Part shown: in pieces, positions 44,801 through 53,216 of the stretch
Position numbering within the stretch: position 1 is the first letter of the stretch
Layout of the letters: each line of letters begins with the position of its first letter
DNA from: Bacteroidota bacterium
GTDB lineage: Bacteria > Bacteroidota > Bacteroidia > AKYH767-A > 2013-40CM-41-45
Direction: 5' to 3'
DNA length: 64,000 nt
NCBI GenBank assembly: GCA_003389385.1
Contig: QQVM01000016.1
Coordinates: forward strand, 154,541 to 218,540
Made by a program: the position numbers and the translations under genes
Notes under the pieces: model-generated
Databases searched by the model: none
Seen by the model: only the letters and a program-made list of their open reading frames with translations
Told to the model about the DNA's origin: nothing

Positions 44801-45666
44801 TTACATGGTGTGACATAAACCTGCATATCGCGTACCACGCTTCCGACCAGCATTCCATTCCTGTATTCCTGTACAAGGACTGCCAATATTCCAACCTCTA
44901 TTGCTGAGGGTGTCATGTTCAGGTCACCGTTGGAAGAATTGATTGTAATCGGAGTTGAAGAGGTAATGGGATTTGTTGCAGAATATCCCGAGACAAAAGG
45001 AATGCTATCATTCACATTCTGCATGGGATTTACAAATGAATACACGAGCGAATCACCGTCCGGATCAGTCACACCATGATTAAAATTGAAGTTTTGTCCG
45101 ACACAGACAAATGAAACCGGAATATTAGTGAATGTAGGCGATGAGTTGCAGTTGAAATTCAGGTTATCAAGTGTTGAGGCGATGTACATTCCCGGATTAG
45201 AGCCAGTCACACAAGGTGTCTGCTGAACCATGGTCGTGATGTCGCAGTTGCGGCAGCAGTATGACCAGGAAATTACCCAATCTGCGCAGCGCATCGGCAA
45301 AGTAACAATACCGGTATATCTGTACTGCTGAATTCCCGGTATAGTGGATAATGTGTCTTCGCAACGGGTCACCTGCGTCGGACATGGGTAAGTGATCTCT
45401 CCTCCTGTTCCGGTTACCTGCAATAGTGTATCAGTAAAATACTGGTTGCAACTGGCAGACCTGAACTCGATCCCAACTCCAAGTGGCGCCGGAGATCCCG
45501 CACAGTCGCGGTAAAAGGTCAACTCTACACGGTATGTGTTGCCGCCCAGGCAGGTATATGAAATATCAGAACCTGCCAAATGTGTTGCATTGGCTTTCTT
45601 AGGAAAAATCCCCACGGTAGATGCGAGAGAAATTAATAAGATCAGCCTGCGTACAATTTTTATCAT
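41848..45666 (-). CDS. SprB-repeat surface adhesin with T9SS type B (gliding-motility C-terminal) domain
   Basis: 1272 residues. After a signal peptide (RRLILLISLASTVGIFPKKA) comes a Cys-rich N-terminal region (ATHLAGSDISYTCLGGNTYR) common in CHU_C proteins. Seven SprB repeats of 75-80 residues run from about 405 to 940. Each has Cys, a GxDG turn, GGxxPYxYxW, LxAGxYTVxVTDxxGC and a closing QPP or DPP (for example LPAGIYTVTVTDANGC). Three PKD-like units follow (LSGSLGSGSSGVWSSASG, then ITWTV). The C-terminus LPTGFSPNGDGFNDGYYIKG, FRVFNRWGNEVY, LPEGTYYVILA is the type B sorting domain. Repeats are well diverged, so there is no recent expansion. Likely roles are adhesion or gliding. Confidence 0.9.
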   Translation of the reverse strand: MIKIVRRLILLISLASTVGIFPKKANATHLAGSDISYTCLGGNTYRVELTFYRDCAGSPAPLGVGIEFRSASCNQYFTDTLLQVTGTGGEITYPCPTQVTRCEDTLSTIPGIQQYRYTGIVTLPMRCADWVISWSYCCRNCDITTMVQQTPCVTGSNPGMYIASTLDNLNFNCNSSPTFTNIPVSFVCVGQNFNFNHGVTDPDGDSLVYSFVNPMQNVNDSIPFVSGYSATNPITSSTPITINSSNGDLNMTPSAIEVGILAVLVQEYRNGMLVGSVVRDMQVYVTPCNNNLPTASGINGGISRDTTVCPGTNICFDIFSNDLDSNQIVTMTWNQGIAGATFNVSGTPHPTGRFCWTTPSSITGTPAYTFTVTVRDDACPNSGFQTFSYTIRVSSPIGSMNISQITCNRAADGSITVNPANPGGSYSYAWTPGGQTTQSISPLDTGTYTVVVTDLIGGCMASQTITLTDPPVMTMSAGVLTQTCAGTNSGIAFANVQGGVGPYQYFWNTTPPTLTDTAYNLAAGVYTVIVTDSRGCSMTDSVTINPSASAVLVSIDSSFTELLCFGDFNGYASISATGGIPGYTYAWNTNPPQFGTVVSNLPAGTYIATATDSAGCTGNVSVTINQPPQILISNTNVPATCNMSDGSISVTVSGGTPSSGGYEYLWNTNDTTSSIINIPAGIYTVTVTDSNSCSVLSTITLNNTNIPSPNAFAASNVSCFGANDGIAVVQDQGGTPPFTYLWNTVPPSSNDTVFNLSPGIYIAQITDSNGCIAFDTVQISEPALLSITVSGFPNCPGDSVGYGTVQSVSGGTGPFSYLWSPMGGTGQTSTGLPAGIYTVTVTDANGCTESATVNIIQPPAVSITLDNVVQPSCFGGSDGSIDVTVTGGAGPNSYFWNPGGATSEDLANIDAGIYILTVTNSGCTYQLTVNVNQPPSMNISAGADTAICGGNSIQLSGSLGSGSSGVWSSASGITFSNPGSPNATASNIPPGFSQITWTVTGPTGCTESDVVEIFNYNRSIFAGNDTAFCGTASWQLNAQAVSGFNGSWSSTGFSTFDNTAIPNATVTVIDYGVDTLRWTISNNACVGSDDLIVTSYQPVNADPGHGHEVCIGEGHLHAEGFTIGTGLWSVVAPGQANILSPNTASSDVNGLQPGRTIFLWQVSNGLCSSSDTVSIYYDQACELELPTGFSPNGDGFNDGYYIKGIEAYPLNVFRVFNRWGNEVYVKDNYRNTDWIGQNTNGDELPEGTYYVILAVKDSSIRKSTFVDLRRKR

Positions 45667-45820
45667 GATGAATAATTATCTGATTTTGAAGGTATACCCT
45701 GACTCTTTAGTGTAAGAATCAGATTTATTTTACTTGATGAGGGCTCAAAATGTTCCACTTTTAGCATTTTTTGACAAAATGTGTTAAAAAGGGACTGTTT
45801 TCAGCTGAAAGAATCAGTGC

Positions 45821-45859
45821 AAAAAAAAATCCGGACACATATATTATATATGTCCGGAT
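45821..45859 (-). terminator. intrinsic terminator of the cyanophycin synthetase gene
   Basis: Inverted repeat ATCCGGACA / TGTCCGGAT (45829-45837 and 45851-45859) with an AT-only centre, followed on the minus strand by nine T (45829-45821). It lies 20 bp after the gene's stop. Confidence 0.85.
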
Positions 45860-45879
45860 CCGTTCAGACCTGAAATTAA

Positions 45880-48534
45880 TCAGGTCGTGACAGTTTGGGG
45901 AATGTCTTCCTTGTCAATTTTGAAGTGATCTTCTTCCTCCTTGTATTTCATTATCTGCTCAAGTGCATCCGGAATTACATCGCTGCAGATTGTGATGAAT
46001 GATCCTTTCTTCGCATTCCGGATCGCAAATTCTATTGCCTCGGATTCTTTCGGAATCACTCTTACAACTTTTGAAGGATTTTCAGCCTGAATGCCTTTCA
46101 TCATCAGATCAATTATCTCCTGTTCGGTTCTTCCTCTCAGATTTTTATCCTGACGAATGATTATCTCATCAAACATCTGTGCGGCAAGTGAACCAAGCTG
46201 CACGATGTCTTCGTCGCGCCTGTCCCCAACTCCTGCGATGATGCCGACTTTCGGTTTTGCATCCAGCCGGTCGTGAAATCTTGCCAATGCCTGGAATCCC
46301 GCAGGGTTGTGAGCATAATCCACCATCACATCGAAGTTTCGGAAGTGGAACATATTCATTCTTCCGGGAGTTTGAGTAGGTGAAGGAATGAATGTCTCCA
46401 ATCCGAGTCGCATGTCTTCCACCTTGAATCCGCTTACAAATCCGGCAAGTACAGCAGGTAAAATATTCTGTATCATGAACACCGCTTTACCTGAAAATGT
46501 AAGTGGAATGTTCACCACCTTGTCGACCCTGATCTTCCAACTGCCTTTGCAAATTGTGATGTATCCGTTCTCTACAATCGCACTAATCCCTCCGTTCTCG
46601 GAATGCTTGAGTATTCTTGGATTGTTTTCGTCAAGACTGAAGAGTGCAATTTTGCATTTCAGATTTTTGCGCATATCATAAACCAGATCATCGTCGGCAT
46701 TTAGTATGGCAAATCCTTCCGGCAGTACGCTTTCAGGAATGACACCCTTCACACGAGCCATGTCTTCCAGTGTATTAATGTCTTTCAGTCCAAGGTGATC
46801 TGCAGCCACATTAGTTACAATACCGATATCACAATTGTGAAAACCAAGTCCGGCTTTTAGAATACCACCACGTGCACATTCCAGCACAGCGAAATCAACT
46901 GTAGGATCCTTCAGTACAAACTCCGCACTCACAGGACCAGTGCAGTCGCCCTGTTCCACCATTCTGTTTTGAATATAAATTCCATCTGTCGTTGTGAATC
47001 CGACTTTATGTCCCATCGTTTTCACTAGATGTGCAATCAGTCTTGTCGTTGTTGTTTTCCCGTTTGTACCGGTTACAGCGATGATTGGAATGCGCGCTGT
47101 GCTGCCTGGTGGATACAACATATCAATGACAGGTTCGGCCACATTTCTAGGCAAGCCTTCTGCCGGCGCGATGTGCATCCGGAATCCCGGACCCGCATTC
47201 ACTTCCAATACTGCTCCACCGTTTTCGTGCATGGGAAGACGAATGTCCGGTGTCATGATATCGATACCGCAGATGTCAAGGCCAATGATACGAGCAATAC
47301 GTTCGGCCATGAAAACATTGTATGGATGGACGATATCCGTAACATCCGTAGAAGTGCCGCCGGTGCTTAGATTAGCAGTCCTTTTCAGATAAACAATCTC
47401 GCCTTTTGGCGGAACGCTTTCTTCTGTCATGCCTTTTTCCTCTAGTATGTTCAGAGTCATTTCGTCAATCTTGATTGCAGTGAGCACTTTCTCATGACCG
47501 TATCCTCTTCTGGTATCACTGTTCACAATGTCGACTAGTTCACGGATGCTGTGCTTGCCGTCACCGGTAACCATGGCGGGAGTGCGCACAGCTGCAGCCA
47601 CAAATTTGTAATCGATCACCAGCAACCTGTGGTCAAAGCCGGTGATGAATTTCTCCACAATCACACCGCGTGAAATTCTTTTCGCATTGGCCAGGGCTTC
47701 CACTGCGGATTCCCAGTCATTGACATTAATCGTAGCTCCGCGTCCGTGATTACCTCCGACCGGTTTCACCACAATCGGATATCCTATTCTTTTTACTGCA
47801 ATCTCAAGATCTTCTTCATCATACACTACTCTGCCGCGTGGCACAGGAACCGAAGCTGCTTCCAATAGATTTTTTGTTTCTTCTTTATCGCATGCGATTT
47901 CTACGGCGATGCTGCTGGTGGTGCTTGCTACTGTAGCCTGAATTCTTCTTTGGTTAATACCGTAACCAAGCTGAACAAGCGAATGCTTGTTGAGACGAAT
48001 CCATGGAATTTTTCTCTTGATTGCTTCCTCGACAATGCTACCGGTGGAAGGCCCTAATCTCTCATCCTCCCTGATCTCCCTCATGCGCTGGATGTCTTCA
48101 GCAAGATCATACTCTTTCGCGGCAGCAAGCGCTTCCACCACTCTCACTGCGGCTTTCGCTGCGAACACACCCACTTTTTCTTCCATGTAATTGAAGACAA
48201 CATTGTACACTCCATGCTGTCCGGTAGAACGTGTTCTTCCAAATCCGCAATCCATTCCCGCGAGCGTTTGCATCTCCAGTGCTATGTGCTCCACCACGTG
48301 TCCCATCCATGTTCCTTCACGAACCCTGCTGAAAAATCCGCCCGGCACTCCCTCCGAACAATGATGCTCGTACATGCTTGGGAACATTTTTTCCATTCGC
48401 TCCGCGAAACCTGGTATTTTGTTTGAAGGCAATTCTTCAAATTTCCCGATGTCAAGCTTCATCACAATAAGCTTGTGCCTGCGTATTGACCAGTAATTTG
48501 GTCCGCGCATCACTCTAATATCCAGTATCTCCAT
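45880..48534 (-). CDS. cphA: cyanophycin synthetase
   Basis: 884 residues, the usual size. It builds the storage polymer multi-L-arginyl-poly-L-aspartate from Asp, Arg and ATP. Residues 1-160 are the CphA N-terminal domain (MEILDIRVMRGPNYWSIRRH, HVVEHIALEMQTLAGMDCGF). An ATP-grasp domain follows at about 220-475 (YPIVVKPVGGNHGRGATINV, VLEVNAGPGFRMH). A Mur-ligase-like domain starts near 485 with the P-loop TGTNGKTTTTRLIAH (Lys493), CARGGILKAGLGF and VDYAHNPAGFQALARF. It is divergent from cyanophycinase, with 283 bp between the starts, and has its own terminator. Confidence 0.95.
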   Translation of the reverse strand: MEILDIRVMRGPNYWSIRRHKLIVMKLDIGKFEELPSNKIPGFAERMEKMFPSMYEHHCSEGVPGGFFSRVREGTWMGHVVEHIALEMQTLAGMDCGFGRTRSTGQHGVYNVVFNYMEEKVGVFAAKAAVRVVEALAAAKEYDLAEDIQRMREIREDERLGPSTGSIVEEAIKRKIPWIRLNKHSLVQLGYGINQRRIQATVASTTSSIAVEIACDKEETKNLLEAASVPVPRGRVVYDEEDLEIAVKRIGYPIVVKPVGGNHGRGATINVNDWESAVEALANAKRISRGVIVEKFITGFDHRLLVIDYKFVAAAVRTPAMVTGDGKHSIRELVDIVNSDTRRGYGHEKVLTAIKIDEMTLNILEEKGMTEESVPPKGEIVYLKRTANLSTGGTSTDVTDIVHPYNVFMAERIARIIGLDICGIDIMTPDIRLPMHENGGAVLEVNAGPGFRMHIAPAEGLPRNVAEPVIDMLYPPGSTARIPIIAVTGTNGKTTTTRLIAHLVKTMGHKVGFTTTDGIYIQNRMVEQGDCTGPVSAEFVLKDPTVDFAVLECARGGILKAGLGFHNCDIGIVTNVAADHLGLKDINTLEDMARVKGVIPESVLPEGFAILNADDDLVYDMRKNLKCKIALFSLDENNPRILKHSENGGISAIVENGYITICKGSWKIRVDKVVNIPLTFSGKAVFMIQNILPAVLAGFVSGFKVEDMRLGLETFIPSPTQTPGRMNMFHFRNFDVMVDYAHNPAGFQALARFHDRLDAKPKVGIIAGVGDRRDEDIVQLGSLAAQMFDEIIIRQDKNLRGRTEQEIIDLMMKGIQAENPSKVVRVIPKESEAIEFAIRNAKKGSFITICSDVIPDALEQIMKYKEEEDHFKIDKEDIPQTVTT

Positions 48535-48787
48535 AAATTTTTTTGAAGAATGATTTATTTTTGTTCAAAATAAAAAGATATTCTGGATTTCTAAAATATC
48601 TCTTCGGAGGAACATTTTACTCATTGCCTGATTCAGAAACTGAATTTATAGCTCTCCACTAAGCGGGCTCAAAGAAATATTTCAAATAAACTGGATTATT
48701 TTGCTTTGAATAAGACTATAAGTCAGTATTTTAACATATATCGTTGAAAACTGAAGAGGCTGTTCCGTTCTAAAAAAAAGACATTCT

Positions 48788-48795
48788 TATCTTTG
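48788..48795 (+). promoter_or_regulatory. -7 promoter element of cyanophycinase
   Basis: TATCTTTG, an exact TAnnTTTG match, 22 bases before the cphB ATG. The -33 region has no clear TTTG. The rest of the 283-bp divergent intergenic DNA is AT-rich and shows no other motif. Confidence 0.45.
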
Positions 48796-48817
48796 CACAA
48801 ATTCTAGTAATCCCTAT

Positions 48818-49687
48818 ATGATCATTCCAAAAGGCAGGCTGATCGCGATCGGTGGCAGTGAAGACAAAGGTACAGAACCGGAACCAAATCATATTCAGAA
48901 GAACAATCTGAATTTTTTCGAAATGCAGATCCTCAGCAGGATCGTCATGGAAGCGGGCGGACACGACTCAAAGATTGAAGTCATCACCAGCGCTTCTTCG
49001 ATACCGGAAGAAGTCGGACAAAATTATATTGACGCTTTTGGCAAACTCGGCTGCAGCAATATACATCTGCTGGATATTCGCAACCGTGACCAAGCGCAGC
49101 AGCCCGAGATGATCGAAAGAATACGCAACTGCGACGGCGTGATGTTCACCGGAGGCAACCAGCTGCGACTCTCCTCCATTTTTGGCGGAACCGATTTCCT
49201 TGAGCTGCTCACTGAACGTTACATACAGGAAGATAAATTTGTAATCGCAGGAACAAGCGCCGGTGCAATGGCCATGTCTAACACAATGATCTATCAGGGC
49301 AGCAGCACTGAATCTCTGCTGAAAGGTGAAGTGAAGATTACCACCGGGCTCGCATTCATGAAAGATGTCATTATTGATTCTCACTTTGTCACACGCGGAA
49401 GATTCGGACGTCTGGCACAGTCTGTGGCAGCGAATCCATCCTGCATGGGAATCGGGCTGGGCGAAGACACTGGAGTGCTCATCAGTGAAGGAAGATATAT
49501 GGAAGCGATTGGATCCGGACTGGTGATTATCATCGACGGTCATAATATCCGCCACTCGAACATTGCTGACCTCAGAGAAGGCTCACCGATTTCCATTGAA
49601 AACCTGGTGGTGCACGTAATGGCTAAAGGAAATCACTTCGATCTCAAGTCAAGAAGATTTTTTGCTGAAGCAGTTGAGAAGCAATAA
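48818..49687 (+). CDS. cphB: cyanophycinase
   Basis: 289 residues, a serine peptidase of the S51 family. It opens with IIPKGRLIAIGGSEDKG. The nucleophile is the serine in the GTSAGAMAMSN elbow, and FTGGNQLRLSSIF and DSHFVTRGRFGRLAQSVA are standard cyanophycinase segments. The known reaction cuts cyanophycin to beta-Asp-Arg dipeptides. No isoaspartyl dipeptidase is encoded nearby to finish the breakdown. Convergent with the asparagine synthetase-like gene, with 3 bp between their stops. Together with cphA this gives a complete make/degrade pair for a nitrogen reserve. Confidence 0.95.
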   Translation: MIIPKGRLIAIGGSEDKGTEPEPNHIQKNNLNFFEMQILSRIVMEAGGHDSKIEVITSASSIPEEVGQNYIDAFGKLGCSNIHLLDIRNRDQAQQPEMIERIRNCDGVMFTGGNQLRLSSIFGGTDFLELLTERYIQEDKFVIAGTSAGAMAMSNTMIYQGSSTESLLKGEVKITTGLAFMKDVIIDSHFVTRGRFGRLAQSVAANPSCMGIGLGEDTGVLISEGRYMEAIGSGLVIIIDGHNIRHSNIADLREGSPISIENLVVHVMAKGNHFDLKSRRFFAEAVEKQ

Positions 49688-49690
49688 AAC

Positions 49691-51517
49691 TCAGAGCTTT
49701 TTCATCCAGTAATTCAGCACGGCGATTCTCCAGACCATGCTGGCGAACCGGTTATCGCCTTTCTTAAAATTCCTGACTAGGTCGCGCACTTTTTTCATGT
49801 TCAGATTTTCAAGCGTCTGAAAATTATCTTCAAGCAAATAATTCAAAGGTCCGCGCAGCCATTTCACTTCTCCCGGTGTGACGAATCCTTTTTTATCGCG
49901 ACGCTCGGCAATTTCTTTTGGCAATATATTTCTGAGTGAATGACGCAGTATTCTTTTGGTCTCACCTCTGCGGATGATGTCGCTGTTCTGCAATGAGAAC
50001 GCGTATTCAACAAGACGGTGATCGAGGAAGGGCACACGGCTTTCCATCGAAAAAGCCATACTGTTGCGGTCTTCGTAATGCAGCAATCCGGGCAATGATG
50101 TGGTGAACATCAGGTGATAAAGGAATTTCTTCAGCGAGTTGCCGTTGAAATGCTTGAACTCGAAAGGGATTTTTTGCTTAGGCCCCAGGTATGGATGATA
50201 ATTCAGATACTCGAATGTATAAAGCATGTTCTCACTCATCGTGGAGCTGAGCAGACTTTTCATGAGAACATCCGTCTTCTTTGTAATACCAAACTCCTGT
50301 GTGCGCGCATGAGCATTGAGCTCAGAAAAAGCTGCTGCGAATCTGAAACTTTTCATCAGTCCGCCAATAAGCCTGTAAAATGTATGCATGTAACCGCCAA
50401 GGTATTCATCGCTTCCCTGTCCGTCGAGCAAAACCTTGATGCCGTGAGTTCGTGCAAGACGCATCACGAAGTACTGGGATATCGGTGATGAACCTGCAAT
50501 AGGGACTTCTGCATGATCAATTGCATGATCAAATGAAGCTGCAATGTCATCCGCTGATGGTTTGAGATAGTGTGGTTCTAGCTGAGGATATTTGCGAATC
50601 ACCTTCTCTGCCCAGGGTCTCTCATCAACCTCTCCTTCGCCTTCATAGTAAATCGTAAATGTCTTGAAAGGGATTCCGGGAAACTCTTTCGCAACAAGTG
50701 AAGCGATCGCGGAACTGTCCAGTCCTCCGCTCAGGCATCCTCCTACCTCCACATCGCTGCGCATGTGCAGGCGAATGCTATCGCTCATCAACTCACGGAA
50801 ACGATCTGACTTCTCCAGAAAATTTCCTGTCGCTTTTTTAGTGGTGTCGATGTCCCAGTACTGCTTAACACTCACACGGCCATTGCTGAATACAAGGTTG
50901 CAGGCTGCAGGCAATGTTTTTATGCAATTGAAATAACTTTCATCTTTGTAGCAGTTCCATCCGAGCTGCAAGCCCCGGGAGACTTGCGCCCAGTTGAGAT
51001 CCCCGCTGAACAATGGTGAAGGTTTCAGCGCACGGTATTCTGATCCGAAATAAAACCTGTCGTAATCGTGTATATAATAAAATGGCTTGATGCCAAAGCG
51101 GTCGCGGGAACAGAATAAAAATTCCTCTTTCAGATCCCAGATAGCAAAAGCCCACATGCCGACGAGAAATTCCACGCAACGCTCACCGTACTCTCTGTAG
51201 CAGGCAAGAATTACTTCTGTGTCGGATTTAGTTTTGAACTTGTAACCCCTCAATTCAAGATCATGGCGCAGTTCTTTGTAATTGTAGATTTCTCCGTTGT
51301 ATACAATCACTGCATCAAAATACTGCATGGGCTGGTTGCCGTCCTCACTGAGGTCGATAATGCTCAGGCGGTTGTGTCCGAGTGCTAAGGGAACCGGGAT
51401 GAATGTGCCGCGAGCATCCGGGCCACGGTGCGCAATGCTGTCGAGCATGCCGAACAACTGTTCACGCGCCTGATCGGGCTTCAACCTAGGGTCATAAAAT
51501 CCTGCAATGCCGCACAC
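49691..51517 (-). CDS. asnB: asparagine synthase (glutamine-hydrolysing) type amidotransferase
   Basis: 608 residues. The start is the GTG at 51517, needed because the catalytic Cys must follow the initiator (CGIAGFYDPRL). The N-terminal glutaminase has HRGPDARG, NHRLSIIDLSEDGNQPMQYF and YNGEIYNYKELR. The synthetase domain has the P-loop VGGCLSGGLDSSAIASLV and LLDGQGSDEYLGGYMH. The C-terminus carries MESRVPFLDHRLVEYAFSL and RKGFVTP-like DKKGFVTPGE. Its place at the end of a glycan operon (51 bp after the HAD gene) suggests it may amidate a sugar or peptide instead of making free asparagine. That role is inference; sequence alone fits either. Confidence 0.88.
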   Translation of the reverse strand: MCGIAGFYDPRLKPDQAREQLFGMLDSIAHRGPDARGTFIPVPLALGHNRLSIIDLSEDGNQPMQYFDAVIVYNGEIYNYKELRHDLELRGYKFKTKSDTEVILACYREYGERCVEFLVGMWAFAIWDLKEEFLFCSRDRFGIKPFYYIHDYDRFYFGSEYRALKPSPLFSGDLNWAQVSRGLQLGWNCYKDESYFNCIKTLPAACNLVFSNGRVSVKQYWDIDTTKKATGNFLEKSDRFRELMSDSIRLHMRSDVEVGGCLSGGLDSSAIASLVAKEFPGIPFKTFTIYYEGEGEVDERPWAEKVIRKYPQLEPHYLKPSADDIAASFDHAIDHAEVPIAGSSPISQYFVMRLARTHGIKVLLDGQGSDEYLGGYMHTFYRLIGGLMKSFRFAAAFSELNAHARTQEFGITKKTDVLMKSLLSSTMSENMLYTFEYLNYHPYLGPKQKIPFEFKHFNGNSLKKFLYHLMFTTSLPGLLHYEDRNSMAFSMESRVPFLDHRLVEYAFSLQNSDIIRRGETKRILRHSLRNILPKEIAERRDKKGFVTPGEVKWLRGPLNYLLEDNFQTLENLNMKKVRDLVRNFKKGDNRFASMVWRIAVLNYWMKKL

Positions 51518-51568
51518 TAGATCTTCAGATTAAAAAATGTGCGGTAAAGATCGTGATAATAATTGGAA

Positions 51569-52168
51569 TCAGATCAGATCCTCGGCATGAATGAAATCCA
51601 TTCCTGCTGCTCTTGCGCATTGTTCGTCTTCACGGCTGTCCCCTATCATCAGAACTTCAGAGCCTTTTAATCCGTGTTTTTTGAAAAACATCAATGCAGC
51701 TTCCGGTGAAGGCTTCTTTGCAATCTCATCTGCGTAAATGAATTCCATTTTCTCTGCCAGTCCGTTCCAGTTCACATGAGCCACCTTGTTTCTCTGCTGA
51801 ACCGGATTGCCGTTCGTAATCACGCACACAATCTTGCCGTCACCTGTGAAACGGTTCAGTATCGCACGCACTCCGGGAAAAATTTCAAAACCACTTTCAA
51901 CTTTCACATTACGCATGATTTCCAGCATCTTTTGCATCTCAGAAGAATCAATGTCAAACTCATCAAAGAGCTTGTCGAAAAGATTCCTTCTGCCTTCTTT
52001 CCTGAAAGTCTCCTTAAGGAAATTATCAATCTTCATTCTCAGCTTCTCATTACTTCCACCAAGGTATTCTGCAATCTTTGAATAGGCCGCAAAGAGATAG
52101 AGGTTCTCGTCATAAATTGTATTGTCGAGGTCTATCAGCAAGGCCTTGTATGGAGCATATCGTGCCAT
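51569..52168 (-). CDS. HAD-superfamily phosphatase
   Basis: 199 residues. Motif I is LLIDLDNTIYDENLYLFAAY (nucleophile Asp in DLDNT). A helical cap follows (FRKEGRRNLFDKLFDEFDID), motif II is VCVITNGNP, the motif III Lys is in KKPSPEAALMFF, and motif IV is LMIGDSREDEQCARAAGMDF. This is a class I HAD hydrolase like those acting on sugar phosphates or nucleotides. The start is 3 bp after the ATP-grasp stop, so it is part of the operon. Substrate is unknown; a sugar phosphate in surface-glycan assembly is likely. Confidence 0.87.
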   Translation of the reverse strand: MARYAPYKALLIDLDNTIYDENLYLFAAYSKIAEYLGGSNEKLRMKIDNFLKETFRKEGRRNLFDKLFDEFDIDSSEMQKMLEIMRNVKVESGFEIFPGVRAILNRFTGDGKIVCVITNGNPVQQRNKVAHVNWNGLAEKMEFIYADEIAKKPSPEAALMFFKKHGLKGSEVLMIGDSREDEQCARAAGMDFIHAEDLI

Positions 52169-52171
52169 GAA

Positions 52172-53215
52172 TCACTTGTAAAAAACCTCTTCCCAGTAAC
52201 GTATGAATTTGGTACCCCAGCGAACTGCAATGTCTTCCGGACGTATATCATAACCCAGTTCCTGCTGTACAGCCAGCATGGGCAGGTTCACTCCTGCCCC
52301 GAGTCCGGATACTATGGTCCCCTGCACACGTGGGTTGATTTCCAGAACTAAAAACTTTCCCGACTCAGACCTCTTCACCTGCACACCTATGTTGCCGTGA
52401 AGTCCGATTGCTTCGACGATTTGGGTGCTGTAATGTATGATATCCGGTTCTTTGATGAATTCACCTTCAACGGAAATACCGTTGTTCATGCGTGTGCGTA
52501 TGCGCGGGATGGCGATGACACACTTGCCGTGATTCACAAGACAATCCACCGAAAATTCTTCTCCGGGTAACACTTCACTCACAAGCAATTCAGGGAACTC
52601 ATGCTTTTCCAGAATGCCACTGATTTCTTTGTAAGAAATATACGTTGAGTTGGGCTTATGATTGAACAATAAATCATAGGAGTTGACTGCATCGTCGATG
52701 ATCCTGAAACCGCGGCTGCCGTTCGAAACGGATGGCTTGAAACACACTTTCCTAAAAGGATATCCCAACTCTTTCACCGCAAGCTCAAACTCCGGATAAC
52801 TCTGCGCCACCCTGAATTCAGGCACAGCGATTCTGTTCATCTCCAGAAACTGCACAAGTCGGCTTTTGTTGTTGGCGATGTTGAGCGCGTTTTCCTCACT
52901 GACTAAAACCGAAATACCTTCCTGCTCAAAGCGTTTTTTCTCCCTTGCAAATAGAAAAAGCTCACGGGTTACCAGCGGCATGATGATTTTGATGCCTCTT
53001 TCAAGACAAGATTCCAAAACCGTATCGATAAACAATGGATCATCAGCGCGAGGGATTGAAAAAAAATCCTGGTTCAGATATCTTCCTACTGCATGCGGAT
53101 TCGCATCAGCCACAAAAATATCGAGCAAAGGATCCTGTTTAAGGCACTTCAAAATTCCGGGTGCACCGGGCGCGCCTCCTCCGGTCATTAAAATTCTTGT
53201 ACGCCCTTCTCTCAT
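52172..53215 (-). CDS. ATP-grasp ligase (carbamoyl-phosphate-synthase-like)
   Basis: 347 residues. The N-terminus RILMTGGGAPGAPGILKCLK is a pre-ATP-grasp Rossmann domain. The ATP-grasp domain follows from about 110: ANNKSRLVQFLEMNRIAVPE, VCFKPSVSNGSRGFRI, SEVLPGEEFSVDCLV and the metal site LVLEINPRVQGTIVSG. Such stand-alone enzymes join a carboxylate to an amine, and they are recurrent in cell-surface sugar clusters, often beside HAD proteins. Gaps of 1 and 3 bp to its neighbours show tight coupling. The ligated substrates are unknown; an amino acid onto an amino sugar is one possibility given the PIG-L deacetylase next door. Confidence 0.85.
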   Translation of the reverse strand: MREGRTRILMTGGGAPGAPGILKCLKQDPLLDIFVADANPHAVGRYLNQDFFSIPRADDPLFIDTVLESCLERGIKIIMPLVTRELFLFAREKKRFEQEGISVLVSEENALNIANNKSRLVQFLEMNRIAVPEFRVAQSYPEFELAVKELGYPFRKVCFKPSVSNGSRGFRIIDDAVNSYDLLFNHKPNSTYISYKEISGILEKHEFPELLVSEVLPGEEFSVDCLVNHGKCVIAIPRIRTRMNNGISVEGEFIKEPDIIHYSTQIVEAIGLHGNIGVQVKRSESGKFLVLEINPRVQGTIVSGLGAGVNLPMLAVQQELGYDIRPEDIAVRWGTKFIRYWEEVFYK

Positions 53216-53216
53216 C

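Noticed and set aside
48535..48817. 283-bp gap between cphA and cphB checked for a tRNA or small RNA
   Set aside because: No cloverleaf, no strong hairpin and no terminator; apart from the cphB -7 element nothing stands out.
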